Part shown: positions 1 to 10,483 of the stretch, piece after piece | Position numbering within the stretch: the first letter of the stretch is position 1 | Layout: each line of letters opens with the position of its first letter | Translations under genes and position numbers: made by a program | Notes under the pieces: generated by a model | Told to the model about the DNA's origin: nothing | Database searches by the model: none | The model's input: only the letters and a program-made list of their open reading frames with translations | NCBI RefSeq assembly: GCF_937616625.2 | Contig: NC_065572.1 | Span: forward strand, 40,823,653 to 40,887,652 | DNA: 64,000 nt | Direction: 5' to 3' | Source of the DNA: Mercurialis annua | Taxonomy: Eukaryota; Streptophyta; Magnoliopsida; Malpighiales; Euphorbiaceae

Positions 1-140
1 CTTGACCCGAACCAAAATACTAAATCAACCCCGGTTAGCTAAGACGTTTCAAACCTAATTAGCAACATCTAAGCGTTTCTCTTATTGATTAAATCTTGTG
101 TTAATTAGTGATTGTTTCGTTAAGTGTTAATTTAAGTAAC
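1..140. other. unrecognised AT-rich sequence before the first satellite
   Basis: This stretch lacks the 60-bp satellite pattern and shows no coding potential or LTR signature that I recognise. It ends where the inverted satellite begins, near the GGCTTAAATCGC of the first repeat. It could be the edge of another mobile element or a badly decayed satellite. I see nothing else in it. Confidence 0.4.
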
Positions 141-593
141 ATTGGCTTAAATCGCTAAAATGGGGAAACTTTTGGATTTGTTTCGTAATATTTGTAAACG
201 TTTGGATTAAATTGCTAAAAAGGCGACACACATGGATTTGTTTTGTAAAGTTTGTAAACATTTGGCTGAAATCGCTAAAAAGGTGAAACGTTTGGTTTTG
301 TTTCGTAACGTTTGTAAACGTTTGGATTAAATTGCTAAAAAGGTGAAACGCTTGGATTTGTTTCGTAATGTTTGTAAACGTTTGGCTTAAATTGCTAAAA
401 AGGTGAAACGTTTGGATTTGTTTCGTAACATCTGTAAACGTTTGGCTTAAATGGCTAAAAATGTGAAACGTTTGGTTTGGTTTCGTAACTTTTGTAAATG
501 TTTGGCTTATAATGTTAAAAAGGTGAAACGCTTGGATTTGTTTCAAGACATTTGTAAATGTTTGGCTTAATTTGCTAAAAAGGTGAAACGTTT
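141..593 (-). repeat. 60-bp satellite array, inverted orientation
   Basis: About seven and a half copies of the 60-bp satellite lie here in reverse-complement orientation (blocks of the form GGTGAAACGTTTGG and GTAACGTTTGTAAACG). Shared private variants (GGGGAAACTTT, CACATG, GCTGAAATCGC, TTTGGTTTGG) in the same order show that it is homologous to 12967-13408. It stops exactly at an AAACGTTT core where element A begins. The open reading frame across it on the minus strand is a by-product of the 60-bp period and is not called as a gene. Confidence 0.93.
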
Positions 594-1210
594 ATCCAAC
601 GAGATTCAAACTAAAATATCATCAATCTTGGAATGAAATCAATAACTCAACATCAAGGCAAAAACCGTAGCAATAAGAACAGTGAACTCTCAATCAAAGA
701 CAACGCTGAAATACTCAAATCAAAACTCAACCGAGACCTCAATTAACGATGGAACAATCACAAACAGAAAGGTAAAACAATTTATAACTAACATACTAAG
801 AGATTCATAATCATGAATCAGCAAAATCATGGCCAAAGCTCATGAAAGTATTCGGCAGAAACCAAATCAACGAAGAACAGTAATAGTAAACTCAAAACGG
901 TAATCTGTACGGCTATTGAAACGAGATGATTTACGTACCGTTAAGCGAAAACGAGATAGGGGATCGTAGGTACGTGAATCTAGAATCTCTGAGATCAAAC
1001 GGAATCAAGTTCGATCTAGAAACGAGAGAGAACGATCAAAAATACGGAATGCCGTTCAAAAGGTAAAACTGAAATTATCAAGAACAATAAAGCTTACCGA
1101 AACAGCGACTTTGACGGCTGATTACAGCGTTGTTTCTCAGTGAAAATGGACGTTAAAGATGGCTAGGGTTTGCTTGTAGTGTGGAGAATGAATTAGTGTA
1201 AAAATTTACG

Positions 1211-1217
1211 TATTTAA
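1211..1217 (-). promoter_or_regulatory. TATA-like box of the element A LTR
   Basis: On the minus strand the sequence reads ACTTAAATACG, followed about 45 bases on by a CACACTACAAGC stretch that could hold the transcription start. It lies about 55 bases downstream of the palindrome array, the usual place for a U3 core promoter. The assignment is inferred from position and base composition only. Confidence 0.45.
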
Positions 1218-1270
1218 GTAGGTTAGAGTAGGTTAGAATAAGTGACGAAAGTGCCCCCTTGCCTTGTCAA

Positions 1271-1374
1271 GGCTGTTCTCGAACGAGAACAGCCATTTAA
1301 GGCCTGGTCTCGTACGAGACCAGGCGCCAAGCCTGATTCTCGTTCGAGAATCATAAGATTCTCGAACGGGAATG
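1271..1374. repeat. array of four CG-centred palindromes in the element A LTR
   Basis: Four near-perfect palindromes share the core CTCGNNCGAG. 1271-1294 has 11-base arms around AA. 1302-1325 is a perfect 24-base palindrome centred on TA. 1335-1352 has 8-base arms around TT. 1357-1374 is a decayed copy. Their centres are about 31, 30 and 22 bases apart. The array lies upstream of the TATA-like site on the minus strand, so a U3 enhancer role is plausible but unproven. Confidence 0.85.
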
Positions 1375-1542
1375 ATCCATTTTATTTGGTTTTTGTTTTT
1401 AAAATTAAAGTGGTTGAACTAAGATCAACCACAATCCCGAACCAACTCGAACCAAATCACTATCTTCGACTTTACTTCAAAACAACCGGAAAATCGTCGG
1501 AAATTGTCGAAAAAATAAATTAAAATTTTACGGGATATTACA

Positions 1543-1578
1543 TTCTTCCCAACTAATTAAAAATTCGTCCTCGAATTT
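1543..1578 (-). promoter_or_regulatory. polypurine tract and preceding stem-loop, element A
   Basis: On the minus strand GTTGGGAAGAA abuts the LTR start TGTAATATCC, which marks the plus-strand primer. Eighteen bases upstream, 1561-1578 folds as a stem AAATTCG / CGAATTT with loop AGGA in the element sense. Equivalent stems lie before the polypurine tracts of B (36566-36583) and D (57489-57508), with changed arms and the same loop. Confidence 0.8.
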
Positions 1579-2165
1579 AACACGATAAGCAATTACCACC
1601 AGAACAACACGTAACACAAATAAAAATCATAAAAGCCTGAATAACCACTCGGCAAGAAGGATAAACGACGTCCACTACTACACCTTCAGACATAGGTGTA
1701 GACACAGCTAGAGGTTCACTCAAAACAGATGGTGCCATACACAATTTCCCAGCAAAACATGTAGACACAAACGAATGGGTTGCACCCGCATCAAATAATA
1801 CCAAAGCATCAGTAAAAGAAATCGGAATGGTACCTTGCACCAAAGCATTTGATGCACGCGCATCCTGAGGAGTAAGAGCAAACACTCTGGCCTGACCCTG
1901 CGGCTGCTGCTGCGAACTCTGCCCAGTACCATAACTATTGGAACCTCTTCCACCGTTACCACGGTCACCAAAACCCCTGCCACTAGAACCTCGGCCCCGC
2001 TGGCCACCAAAAGATGCTGCAGGTTGAGAGTACCCTACAGACTGTGTAAACGCAGGTCTCTGCTGCTGATAAGATGAATGCGCCACACTGGAGTTAGACA
2101 TCTGCTACCCAGATGTCGGACACTCCCTGGAAAAATGACCCGACTGGCCACAAGAGAAACAGCAC
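1579..2165 (-). pseudogene. second, misplaced gag zinc-knuckle/protease segment of element A
   Basis: The minus strand encodes a CCHC zinc knuckle (CFSCGQSGHFSREC, ending in the adjoining fused frame), a serine/glutamine-rich linker, an RG-rich stretch, the RVFALTP linker and the aspartic protease start [10 protein letters not shown], breaking off after the VVYPSC block. The same segment occurs in its proper place at about 4413-4960 with many scattered differences, so it is a diverged duplicate. It sits where the integrase C-terminal half and chromodomain should be. A tail of about 20 unrelated codons runs from the break near 1634 to the stem-loop. The stop at 2102-2104 separates the knuckle from the linker. 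Confidence 0.85.
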
Positions 2166-2569
2166 ATAATTCTCATACGGTCAACTATAACCCAGATGGA
2201 ATCATACCCCTGTCGAGTACGTGGTAAACCAACCACAAAATCAATAGCAATCCGCTCCCAGTTCCACTCTTGAATAGGTAGTGGCTGCAGATAGCCAAAA
2301 GGTATGTGATGCTCCAGCTTTACTTGCTGGCAAGTCAAACACTTAGAAACATACTGAGCGGCATCCTTCTTCATCCCGTTCCACCAGTACGTACCCTTAA
2401 GATCATGGTATATCTTAGTAGAACCTGGATGAACACTATAAGCAGATTTGTGCGCTTCTTCCAGAATCTGGTCCTTCAAACCATCTGAATCTGGAACACA
2501 CAATCTCGAACCATGTCTCAGAACACCATCCACAAAAGTAAACTCAGAGTTACCGTCTTGCTGAATCTC
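2166..2569 (-). pseudogene. integrase N-terminal half, element A
   Basis: The frame continues from RNase H after an in-frame TAA (2570-2572). It contains the HHCC zinc-binding region: two histidines in AHKSAYSVH and CLTC about 30 residues later. The integrase core follows, with the first catalytic Asp in AIDFVVGLP and the VIVDR block. After VIVDR the frame passes through a few filler codons into a gag zinc knuckle, so the second Asp, the Glu, the GPY domain and the chromodomain are all missing. This is a dead integrase. Confidence 0.88.
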
Positions 2570-2572
2570 TTA

Positions 2573-4650
2573 AATAATCTGTTTCAACTGTGGATCCTCA
2601 GCTTGTAAAGCTTTGATCCGATCAATCAAAACAGGTTGCACTTGCAACTGTGCCAGCAAACAACCAGCCTGAGAAACCTGAAAGCCATAGCCTGAAGCTA
2701 TCAAACTGTGCCACTCTCTAACCATGGGTCTACGCCCAATCTCAGAATTATGAGCCAAACTGCCCGAAGACTTGCGACTCAACGCATCGGCTACCACATT
2801 AGCCTTACCAGGATGGTACTGAATAGTACAGTCGTAGTCTTTCAGCAACCCTAACCACCTCCTCTGTCTCAAGTTCAACTCTCTCTGATCAAAGATATAC
2901 CTCAAACTCTTATGATCAATGAAAATCTCACAAGTACACCATACAAATAATGTCTCCAGATTTTCAACGCAAAAACCACCACTGCCAACTCTAAATCATG
3001 AGTAAGGTAATTCACCTCATGCTTCTCCAACTGTCTGTAAGCATAGGCAATCACCTGTCCATGTTGCATCAGAACGCAACCCAAACCAATCCGAGACGCA
3101 TCACAATACACTGTGAAACCGTCAATGCCAGAAGGCAATGCCAAAACTGGAGCTGTAGTCAAAATCTCCTTGAGCTTCTCAAAGCTCGCCTCGCACTTGT
3201 CAGTCCACTCAAACTTAACACCCTTCTTTGTCAGTTTATTCAACGGTGCAGATATTCTGGAGAAATCTTGCACGAACTGACGATAGTAGCCAGCTAAACC
3301 CAGAAAACTTCTAATCACGGTAACTGACCTCAGCCTCTGCCAATTCATAACCGCCTCTATCTTCTTCGGATCAACCTTGATCCCATCTTTCGACACCACG
3401 TGTCCTAGAAAGGTAACCTGATCCAACCAGAACTCACATTTTGAGAACTTAGCATACAACTGATGCTCACGCAACGTCTGTAGTATAGTCCTCAAATGGT
3501 AAGCATGCTCCTCCTCACTCCTAGAATAGATCAAAATGTCATCAATGAAGACGATAACAAATTGATCTAAAAACGGCTTGAACACTCTGTTCATCATATC
3601 CATAAACGCTGCTGGTGCGTTCGTCAGACCAATGGACATAACCAGAAACTCAAAATGTCCATACCGCGTCCAAAAAGCAGTCTTAGGCACATCTACATCA
3701 CGGATCCGAAGTTGATGATACCCAGACCTCAAATCAATCTTGTAAAAACACTTCGCATCCTGCAACTGGTCAAACAAATCATCGATGCGAGGAAGAGGAT
3801 ATTTGTTCTTGACAGTAGCATTGTTCAACTGTCTGTAGTCGATACACAGTCGAAAGGAACCGTCTTTCTTCTTCATAAGCAGAACTGGAGCACCCCATGG
3901 AGAAGTACTCGGTCTGATGAACCCGCTATCCAACAAATCTTGTAACTGGTCCTTCAACTCCTTCAGCTCTGCAGGAGGCATCCGATACGGTGGTATCGAA
4001 ATCGCAGCTGTACCAGAAACCACATCAATGCAAAACTCAATCTCACGGTTAGGTGGTAATCCAGGCAATTTCTCTGGAAACACATCAGCGAACTCATTCA
4101 CTATCGGAACACTATGCATGTCACCACTATCAGCCTCCATATCACGAACCACAGCAAGAAAACCCTGGCAACCCTTTCCTAACATCCGCTTTGCCTTGAT
4201 GGCGGAAATCAGATTCTTAGGTGTCTCCGCCTTTTCTCCCTGTAAGGAAAAAGGTAGATCACCTGGAATCCTAAACTCGACTGACTTCCCTCGACAGTCA
4301 ATAGAAGCATAATGGCGCGACAGCCAATCCATCCCCAAAATCACGTCAAAAGAAAGCACGTCAAGCAAAACCAAATCAGCACACAATTCTCTACCCTGTA
4401 CAACCACTGGACAAGAAGGATAAACGACGTCCACTACTACACCTTCAAACATAGGTGTAGATACAGCTAGAGGTTCACTCAAAACAGATGGTGCAATACC
4501 CAATTTCCCAGCAAAGCAAGTAGACATAAAAGAATGGGTTGCACCCGCGTCAAATAACATCAAAGCACTAGTAAAACAAATTGGAATGGTACCTTGCACC
4601 ACAGCATTTGATGCACGCGCAGCCTGAGGAGTAAGTGCGAACACTTTGGC
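2573..4650 (-). pseudogene. protease-reverse transcriptase-RNase H, element A
   Basis: A long minus-strand frame (580 codons from 4644) covers, in order: aspartic protease with [10 protein letters not shown] and DVILGMDWL; the linker to RT; RT with [27 protein letters not shown] and the catalytic FIDDILIYS; the thumb; and the first RNase H Asp in YCDAS. A one-base deletion between 2936 and 2937 (GGTGTACTTG where C and B have GGTGCTACTTG) breaks the frame inside RNase H. The rest, with IFDQREL and VADALSRKS, follows in another frame down to 2573. A TAG at 4651-4653 cuts it off from gag at a position that is Gln in the other copies. Confidence 0.93.
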
Positions 4651-6172
4651 CTAACCCTGCGGCTGCTGCTGCGAACTCTTCCCAGTACCATAACTGTTGG
4701 AACCTCTGCCACCGTTACCACGGCCACCAAAACCTCTGCCACCGTTACCACGGCCACCAAAACCTCTGCCACCAAAACCACGGCCCCGCTGGCCACCAAA
4801 AGATGCTACAGGTTGAGAATACCCTACAGACTGTGTAAACGCAAGTCTATGCTGCTGGTAAGATGACTGCGCCACACTGGAGTTAGACATCTGCTTCCTA
4901 GATGTCGGACACTCCCTGGAAAAATGACCCGGCTGGCCACAAGAAAAACAACCTCCAGGAGCTAACTGACACTGACCATAGTGCCTGCGTCTGCAATTCT
5001 GGCAGAACGAAATGTTCGATCCACCACTGTACCCGCGTCCTGAACCACGATTACTCCCACTGTTACTAGAACTGTACGGAGAACTCCTAGTACTATGTCT
5101 CCCCGGCGACTCCCCCTATTGGCCTGGGAAGAGCCACTGTAGTAGTTTCCACTACCATGCTGTGCTGGGGCCTGTTACCCCCCACTAGGAAGATCACTCT
5201 TTCCCTTTTGATTCTGGAAAGGGTTAGAGATCATCCCAAACTGGAGCAACAAATTCTCCATCCGTCGAGCACTATCCACTACCCGAGCAAACTCCATGGC
5301 TGTCCCTATCAGCAAAGGAAGAAACTCCGAGCCTAAACCCCTAACATAGCGGTTGTTCACTCGCCCTCGATCACCCTGTAGATCGGTAGCAAACCGCTCC
5401 AAACGAAACAAACTCTGTAGTGTAGTCTGTCACTGATCTATCCCCTTTCTTCAAATTTATCAGCTTCTCTTTGAAATTCTCAGTAGCAGAGAAGGGTAGA
5501 TAGTAACCTCTGAACCTGGTCACAAAATCAGCCCAAGACAATGTAGCCATCTCTGGTCTGATGTTATCGCGAAACTAGTCCTTAGCTGGACCCTTCATCG
5601 ACATCTCCATAAGCATCACTGATTGACGATCAGTAGCTTGAATTCTCTGACTATTGTACTCAAACTCTTCCAAAAAGTCAAGAGCATCCCCAATACCATC
5701 AAAAGAAGTCGGATTCAACTTCGTGTAGGTCGTCACCATCTCTCTGTCTGTCGGAATGTGACCGACAACAGCAAGTCTACCCATACTAGATACAGCACCA
5801 GCCTGAGGTTGCTGTTGCTGCGCTAACTGACCCGCAGTACACTGATTCTGCAGAAGAGCCTGATTGTTCTGCATTTCGACAATCCCAGCCAAGAAAGTAG
5901 TGAAGTCGAACGCCTGCATATTCAGTGCCTGTTGCACCCCTGGTGCCTGTTGCACGTTCGGTGCCTACTGCACCACGTCCTCTAGCTCCACCTCTACCAG
6001 CACCAGCTCCTCTGCCTCTACCTCTATCTCTGCCAGCACCTCTACCTCTACCACGTCCAGCATTGGCTGGAACTGGTGGTACGTTCTGATCGACTTCCAT
6101 GGAAATCGCATCATCAGCCTCAGCTTCTTGCTCTGCCGCAGCACGAGCACGAGTACGAACAACGTTGTCTAT
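4651..6172 (-). pseudogene. gag, element A
   Basis: The gag region begins at 6172 where C has ATG and A has ATA, so the start codon is lost. It encodes an acidic N-terminus, an RG-rich tract, the DFTTFLAGI capsid start, LDFLEEFEYNSQR, MEMSMKGPA, then VNNRYVRGLGSEF and SARRMENLL, a CCHC knuckle near 4900-4970 and an RG-rich linker with a duplicated RGFGGRGNG unit. Stops and shifts near 5955, 5575, 5411 and 5175 break it into at least four frames. It would have built the capsid of the particle. Confidence 0.85.
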
Positions 6173-6500
6173 ATCCTAAGGATTGAATCATAACAATTTA
6201 AATATACAGATATTTCATACCAAAGTATGAACAAAACAAGCAACATATAGGATTTCCTAAGAAATCAACAGCAATATAGTATTCACCCAAGTGAAATAAA
6301 ATTAACATTTAACAGCATCAAATCAACATATAATGACTGACTCGACGGAATCCTATTGGTGTAGGCAGAATATTTTAAAAATCAAAAGATGACGTTTTTA
6401 AAGGCATGACAGAAACCTATATCCGCAGTAGTTCCTAAGACACAACCATACATAACAGAGTAAACACATAGCAAGCAAATGGCCTTGGTTTGAAACCAAA
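6173..6500 (-). other. untranslated leader of element A
   Basis: This lies between the primer site and the gag start. It contains the leader motif GGAACTACTGC (6425-6435, minus strand), present at matching places in B, C and D. It ends with a pyrimidine-rich stretch and CCTTAG just before the lost start codon. No coding potential is seen. Confidence 0.6.
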
Positions 6501-6513
6501 GCTCTGATACCAA
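6501..6513 (-). promoter_or_regulatory. primer binding site, element A
   Basis: The minus strand reads TTGGTATCAGAGC, complementary to the 3' end of plant initiator methionine tRNA, three bases from the LTR edge at 6517. The match is perfect to the plant consensus I know. It primes minus-strand cDNA synthesis. Confidence 0.93.
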
Positions 6514-6516
6514 GTT

Positions 6517-7544
6517 TGTCACGACCCATTTTCATGAATCGCGACCGGCACTAGGGTATGGGTAATGTAGTACCAAAACCCGTAGCTAGCCTTTCAATTA
6601 ACATAGAAACACATAAACCTGTAGAAAACCAATACTCGGGGGCAACCGAGACTTCATCCTAAATCTAGCAGTTATAATATTCAGCAATTAAAATAACATG
6701 CTTTCCAATAATAGCATTAATTCGGCTTAACATAATAATTCTCAATAATAATGTAACATGCCAAAGCAATAATAATCCAGTCGGACCAATCCGACAACAA
6801 CTAAAATAAAATAAAGACGTCTAGTCAACTACTGCGGTCTAAGAATGAAATGGTTGATAGTTCTACTAAAATAAATGGAACCTCCGAAGAAAAGTAAATG
6901 CGGAGATCACCAGACTCTCTCAGATCATAACCCTGGGAAAAATTGGGAAAACAACGGGGTCAGATATACTGAGATGAGTTTATACCACTATCTACATTTA
7001 TTAAGTGGAAAACCTTTAAAACCGTTTAAAACATTTAATAACGATATTACGAATAATAGTTGGAACCCTAATCCACAATTCTAAATATAAACATAATCCA
7101 ATAGGTCTAGTCCCGAAAGCTGAGCTACACCGAATTTCCACTGACCACACTTATACCAGAGTCCCGAGAGCTGAGCTACACCGAGTTACTCTACCTGGTC
7201 CCGAGAGCTATGCTCACACCGAGTTACCACATTTCCACATATAACTTACCCAGATCAATACCGATGCGCACGCAGTCCTAATGATGCCCATTAGGTAGCA
7301 TGTTCCAATTAAGAGCCATAATATAAAAACAGTTCGAAATATACTTACAGTATATATATTTAATATTAAAATAACAATTTACTTAAAAAAGCGGTAAATA
7401 GTAAGTACAAACTCACTGCTTGCAAATCCACGTGATAACCAGCAATAAACTAATCCTGGTTCGCCTCTAAAGCACGAATAGTAGACGGGTCTAGACAAAT
7501 AAAATAATTATTAAAAACAGACCCTAACTCTAGAGAGTACTAGA
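6517..7544 (-). repeat. 5' LTR of element A (outer part lost)
   Basis: The LTR ends next to the primer site as TGTCACGACCC (plus-strand view), and the following block GCGACCGGCRCTAGGGTATG is shared with B and C. It resembles the corresponding part of the B LTR (CTCGGGGGCAACCGAGACTT, GGGGTCAGATATACTGAGAT) up to about 7544, then changes abruptly to satellite at TACAAACG. Repeated GTCCCGAGAGCT blocks lie near 7110-7210. The U3 part is missing, so this copy has no promoter. Confidence 0.88.
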
Positions 7545-10021
7545 TACAAACGAATCCAAACGTGTCACCTTTTTAGCGATTTAAGTCAAAAGTTTATTAA
7601 CGTTTAAAAACAAATCCAAACGTTTCCCCTTTTTAGCGATTGAAGCAAAACGTTTACAAACTTTACGAAACAAATCCAAATGTTTCACATTTTTAGAGAT
7701 TTAATCCAAAAGTTTACAAACGTTACGAAAAAAATCCAAGCGTTTCACTTTTTTAGAAATTTAATTCGTACATTTACAAACGTTATGAAACAAATCTAAA
7801 CGTTTCACCTTTTAAGTAATTGCAGTCAAACATTTACAAACGTTATGAAATAAATCAAAATGTTTCACCTTTTTAGCGATTTAAGCCAAACGTTTACAAA
7901 CGTTACGAAGAAAATCCAAATGTTTCACCTTTTTCGCGATTTAAGCCAAACGTTTACAAACGTTACGAAACAAATTCAAGCGTTTCACCGTTTTAGAAAG
8001 ATAAGTAGAACGTTTACAAACGTTATGAAACAAATCAAAACGTATAAACTTTTAAGTGATTAAAGCCAAACGTTTACAAACGTGACGAAGAAAATCCAAA
8101 CGTTTCACCTTTTTCGCGATTTAAGCCAAACGTTTACAAACGTTACGAAATAAATCCAAGCGTTTCACCTTTTTAGCGATTTAAGCAGAACGTTTGCAAA
8201 TGTTACGAAACAAATCCAAGCTTTTCACCTTTTTAGCAATTTAAGCCGTACGTTTACAAACGTTATGAAACAATCCAAGGGTTTCCCCTTTTTATCGATT
8301 GAAGCCAAACGTTTACAAACGTTACGAAAAAAATCCAAGCGTTTCAAAAGTTTTAAATCCAAGCTTTTGGCTTCAATCCCTAAAAAGGTTGAACATTTTG
8401 TTTTGTTTCGTAACATTTATAAACATTTGCTTCAATCGCTAAAAATGTGAAACGTTTGGATTTTTTGTAATGTTTTAAACATTACGAAACTAATCCAAAC
8501 GTTTTCCAATTTTAGCAATTCAAGCCAAACGTTTACAAAAGTTACGAAATAAATCCAAATGTTTCACCTTTTTATCAATTTAAGCCAAATATTTACAAAC
8601 GTTACGAAACAAATCCAAGCGTTTTACCTTTTTAGCAATTTAAGCCAAACGTTTACAAACGTTATGAAATAAATCAAAATGTTTCACCTTTTTAGCGATT
8701 TAAGCCAAACGTTTACAAACGTTACGAAGAAAATCCAAATGTTTCACCTTTTTTGCGATTTAAGCCAAACGTTTACAAACGTTACGAAACAAATTCAAGC
8801 GTTTCACCGTTTTAGAAAGTTAAGTAGAACCTTTACAAACGTTATGAAACAAATCAAAACGTATAAACTTTTAAGTGATTAAAGCCAAACGTTTACAAAC
8901 GTTACGAAGAAAATCCAAACGTTTCACCTTTTTCGCGATTTAAGCCAAACGTTTACAAACGTTACGAAACAAATCCAAGCGTTTCACCTTTTTAGCGATT
9001 TAAGCAGAACGTTTGCAAATGTTACGAAAAAAATCCATGCTTTTCACCTTTTTAGCGATTTAAGCCAAACGTTTACAATGTTACGAAACAAATCCAAAGG
9101 TTTTACTTTTTTAGCGATTTAAGCCAAACGCTTACAAACGTTACTAAACAAATCCAAGCGTTTCACCTCTTTAGCAATTTAAGCGAAACGTTTACATACA
9201 TTACGAAAGAAATCCAAACGTTTCATCTTTTGAGCATTGAAGCGAAACGTTTACAAACGTTACGAAACAAAACCAAACGTTTATAAACGTTACGAATCAA
9301 ATCCAAACGTTTCACCTTTTTAGCACTTTAAGCCATACATTTACAAACTTTACGAAACAAAACCAAACGCTTCACCTTTTTAGCGATTTATGCCAAACGT
9401 TTATAAACGTTACAAAAAAATGCAAAAGAGGAAACGTTTCCCCTTTTTAGAAATTTAAGCCACCTTTTTAGCGATTTAAACCAAACACTTTCAAATTTAT
9501 GAAACAAAACCAAACGTTTCATCTTTTTAGCATTTTAAACCAAATGTTTACTAACGTTACGAAACATATCCAAGCGTTTCACCTTTTTAGCAATTTAAGC
9601 CAAACGTTTACAAACGTTACGGAACAAAACCAAACGTTTCACATTTTTAGCGATTTAAGCCAAATGTTTACAAACTTTACGAAACAAATCCAAACGCTTC
9701 ACCTTTTTAGAAATTTAAGCCACCTTTTTAGCGATTTAAGCCAAACGTTTACAAATTTATGAAACAATGCCAAACCTTTCACCGTTTTAGCAATTTAAGC
9801 CAAATGCTTACAAACGTTACGAAACAAATTCAAGCGTTTCACCTTTTTAGCAATTTAAACCAAACGTTTACAAACGTTACGAAATAAAACAAAATGTTTC
9901 ACATATTTAGTGATTTAATCCAAACGTTTACAAACGTTACGAAACAAATCCTAACGTTTCACCTTTTTAGCGATTTAAGCAAAAAATTTACAAACGTTCA
10001 GAAACAAAACCATACGTTTAT

Positions 10022-10483
10022 AAATGTTTGGCTTAAATCGCTAAAATGGGGAAACGTTTGGATTGGATTTGTTTCGTCACGTTTGTAAACGTTTGGTTTA
10101 TATCACTAAAAAGGTGAAACGTTTGGATTTGTTTCGTAACGTTTGTAAAGTTTGGCTTCAACCGCTAAAAAGGCAAAACATTTGGTTTTGTTTCATAACG
10201 TTTGTAAACGTTTGGCTTAAATTGATAAAAAGGTGAAATGCTTGGATTTTTTTCGTAACGTTTGTAAATGTCTGGCTTAAATTGCTAAAAAGGTGAAATG
10301 TTTGGATTTGTTTCGTAACGTTTGTAAACGTTTGGCTTAAATTGCTAAAAATGTGAAACGTTTGGTTTTGTTCCGTAACGTTTGTAAACGTTTGGCTTAA
10401 ATTGCTAAAAAGGTGAAACACTTGGTTTTGTTTCGTAACGTTTGTAAACGTTTGGCTTAAATTGCTAAAAATTTGATACATTT
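10022..10483 (-). repeat. inverted satellite segment
   Basis: The array switches strand at the quasi-palindrome CCATACGTTTATAAATG and back at an A/T-rich dyad near 10475. It holds about seven and a half monomers. The homologous segment in the 6.8-kb duplication is 16875-17322, with both switch points conserved, so the inversion predates that duplication. Confidence 0.88.

Larger units (their letters stand above)
594..1542 (-). repeat. 3' LTR of element A (truncated at its 3' side)
   Basis: The LTR starts on the minus strand with TGTAATATCCCG at 1542, directly after the polypurine tract, and is lost after about 950 bp where satellite begins at 593. The expected terminal TGTCACGACCC (plus-strand view) seen at 6517 is missing. 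It holds a palindrome array (1271-1374), a TATA-like site (1211-1217, TTAAATA on the minus strand) and an AACCCTAGCC block downstream of it. Open frames inside it are not genes. Confidence 0.85.
594..7544 (-). mobile_element. Element A: Ty3/gypsy chromovirus (family 1), minus strand, rearranged and LTR-truncated
   Basis: Reading the minus strand from 7544 to 594 gives truncated 5' LTR, primer site, leader, gag, protease, RT, RNase H, start of integrase, a second gag-zinc-knuckle/protease segment, stem-loop, polypurine tract and truncated 3' LTR. Motif order and the FIDD reverse transcriptase put it with Tekay/Del-like chromoviruses. Both LTRs are lost at their outer ends and abut satellite directly, so no TSD can be read. 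Gag and pol are broken by stops and frameshifts. C at 59967-64000 belongs to the same family, sharing the gag N-terminus and the MSNxSVAQSSYQQ stretch. It cannot be autonomous because the second half of integrase and the chromodomain are gone. Confidence 0.9.

Noticed and set aside
3655..4312. Plus-strand frames inside A, B and C pol (e.g. 3655-3945, 3917-4312, 60633-61082)
   Set aside because: They are antisense shadows of conserved RT and protease sequence and recur for that reason in each element.
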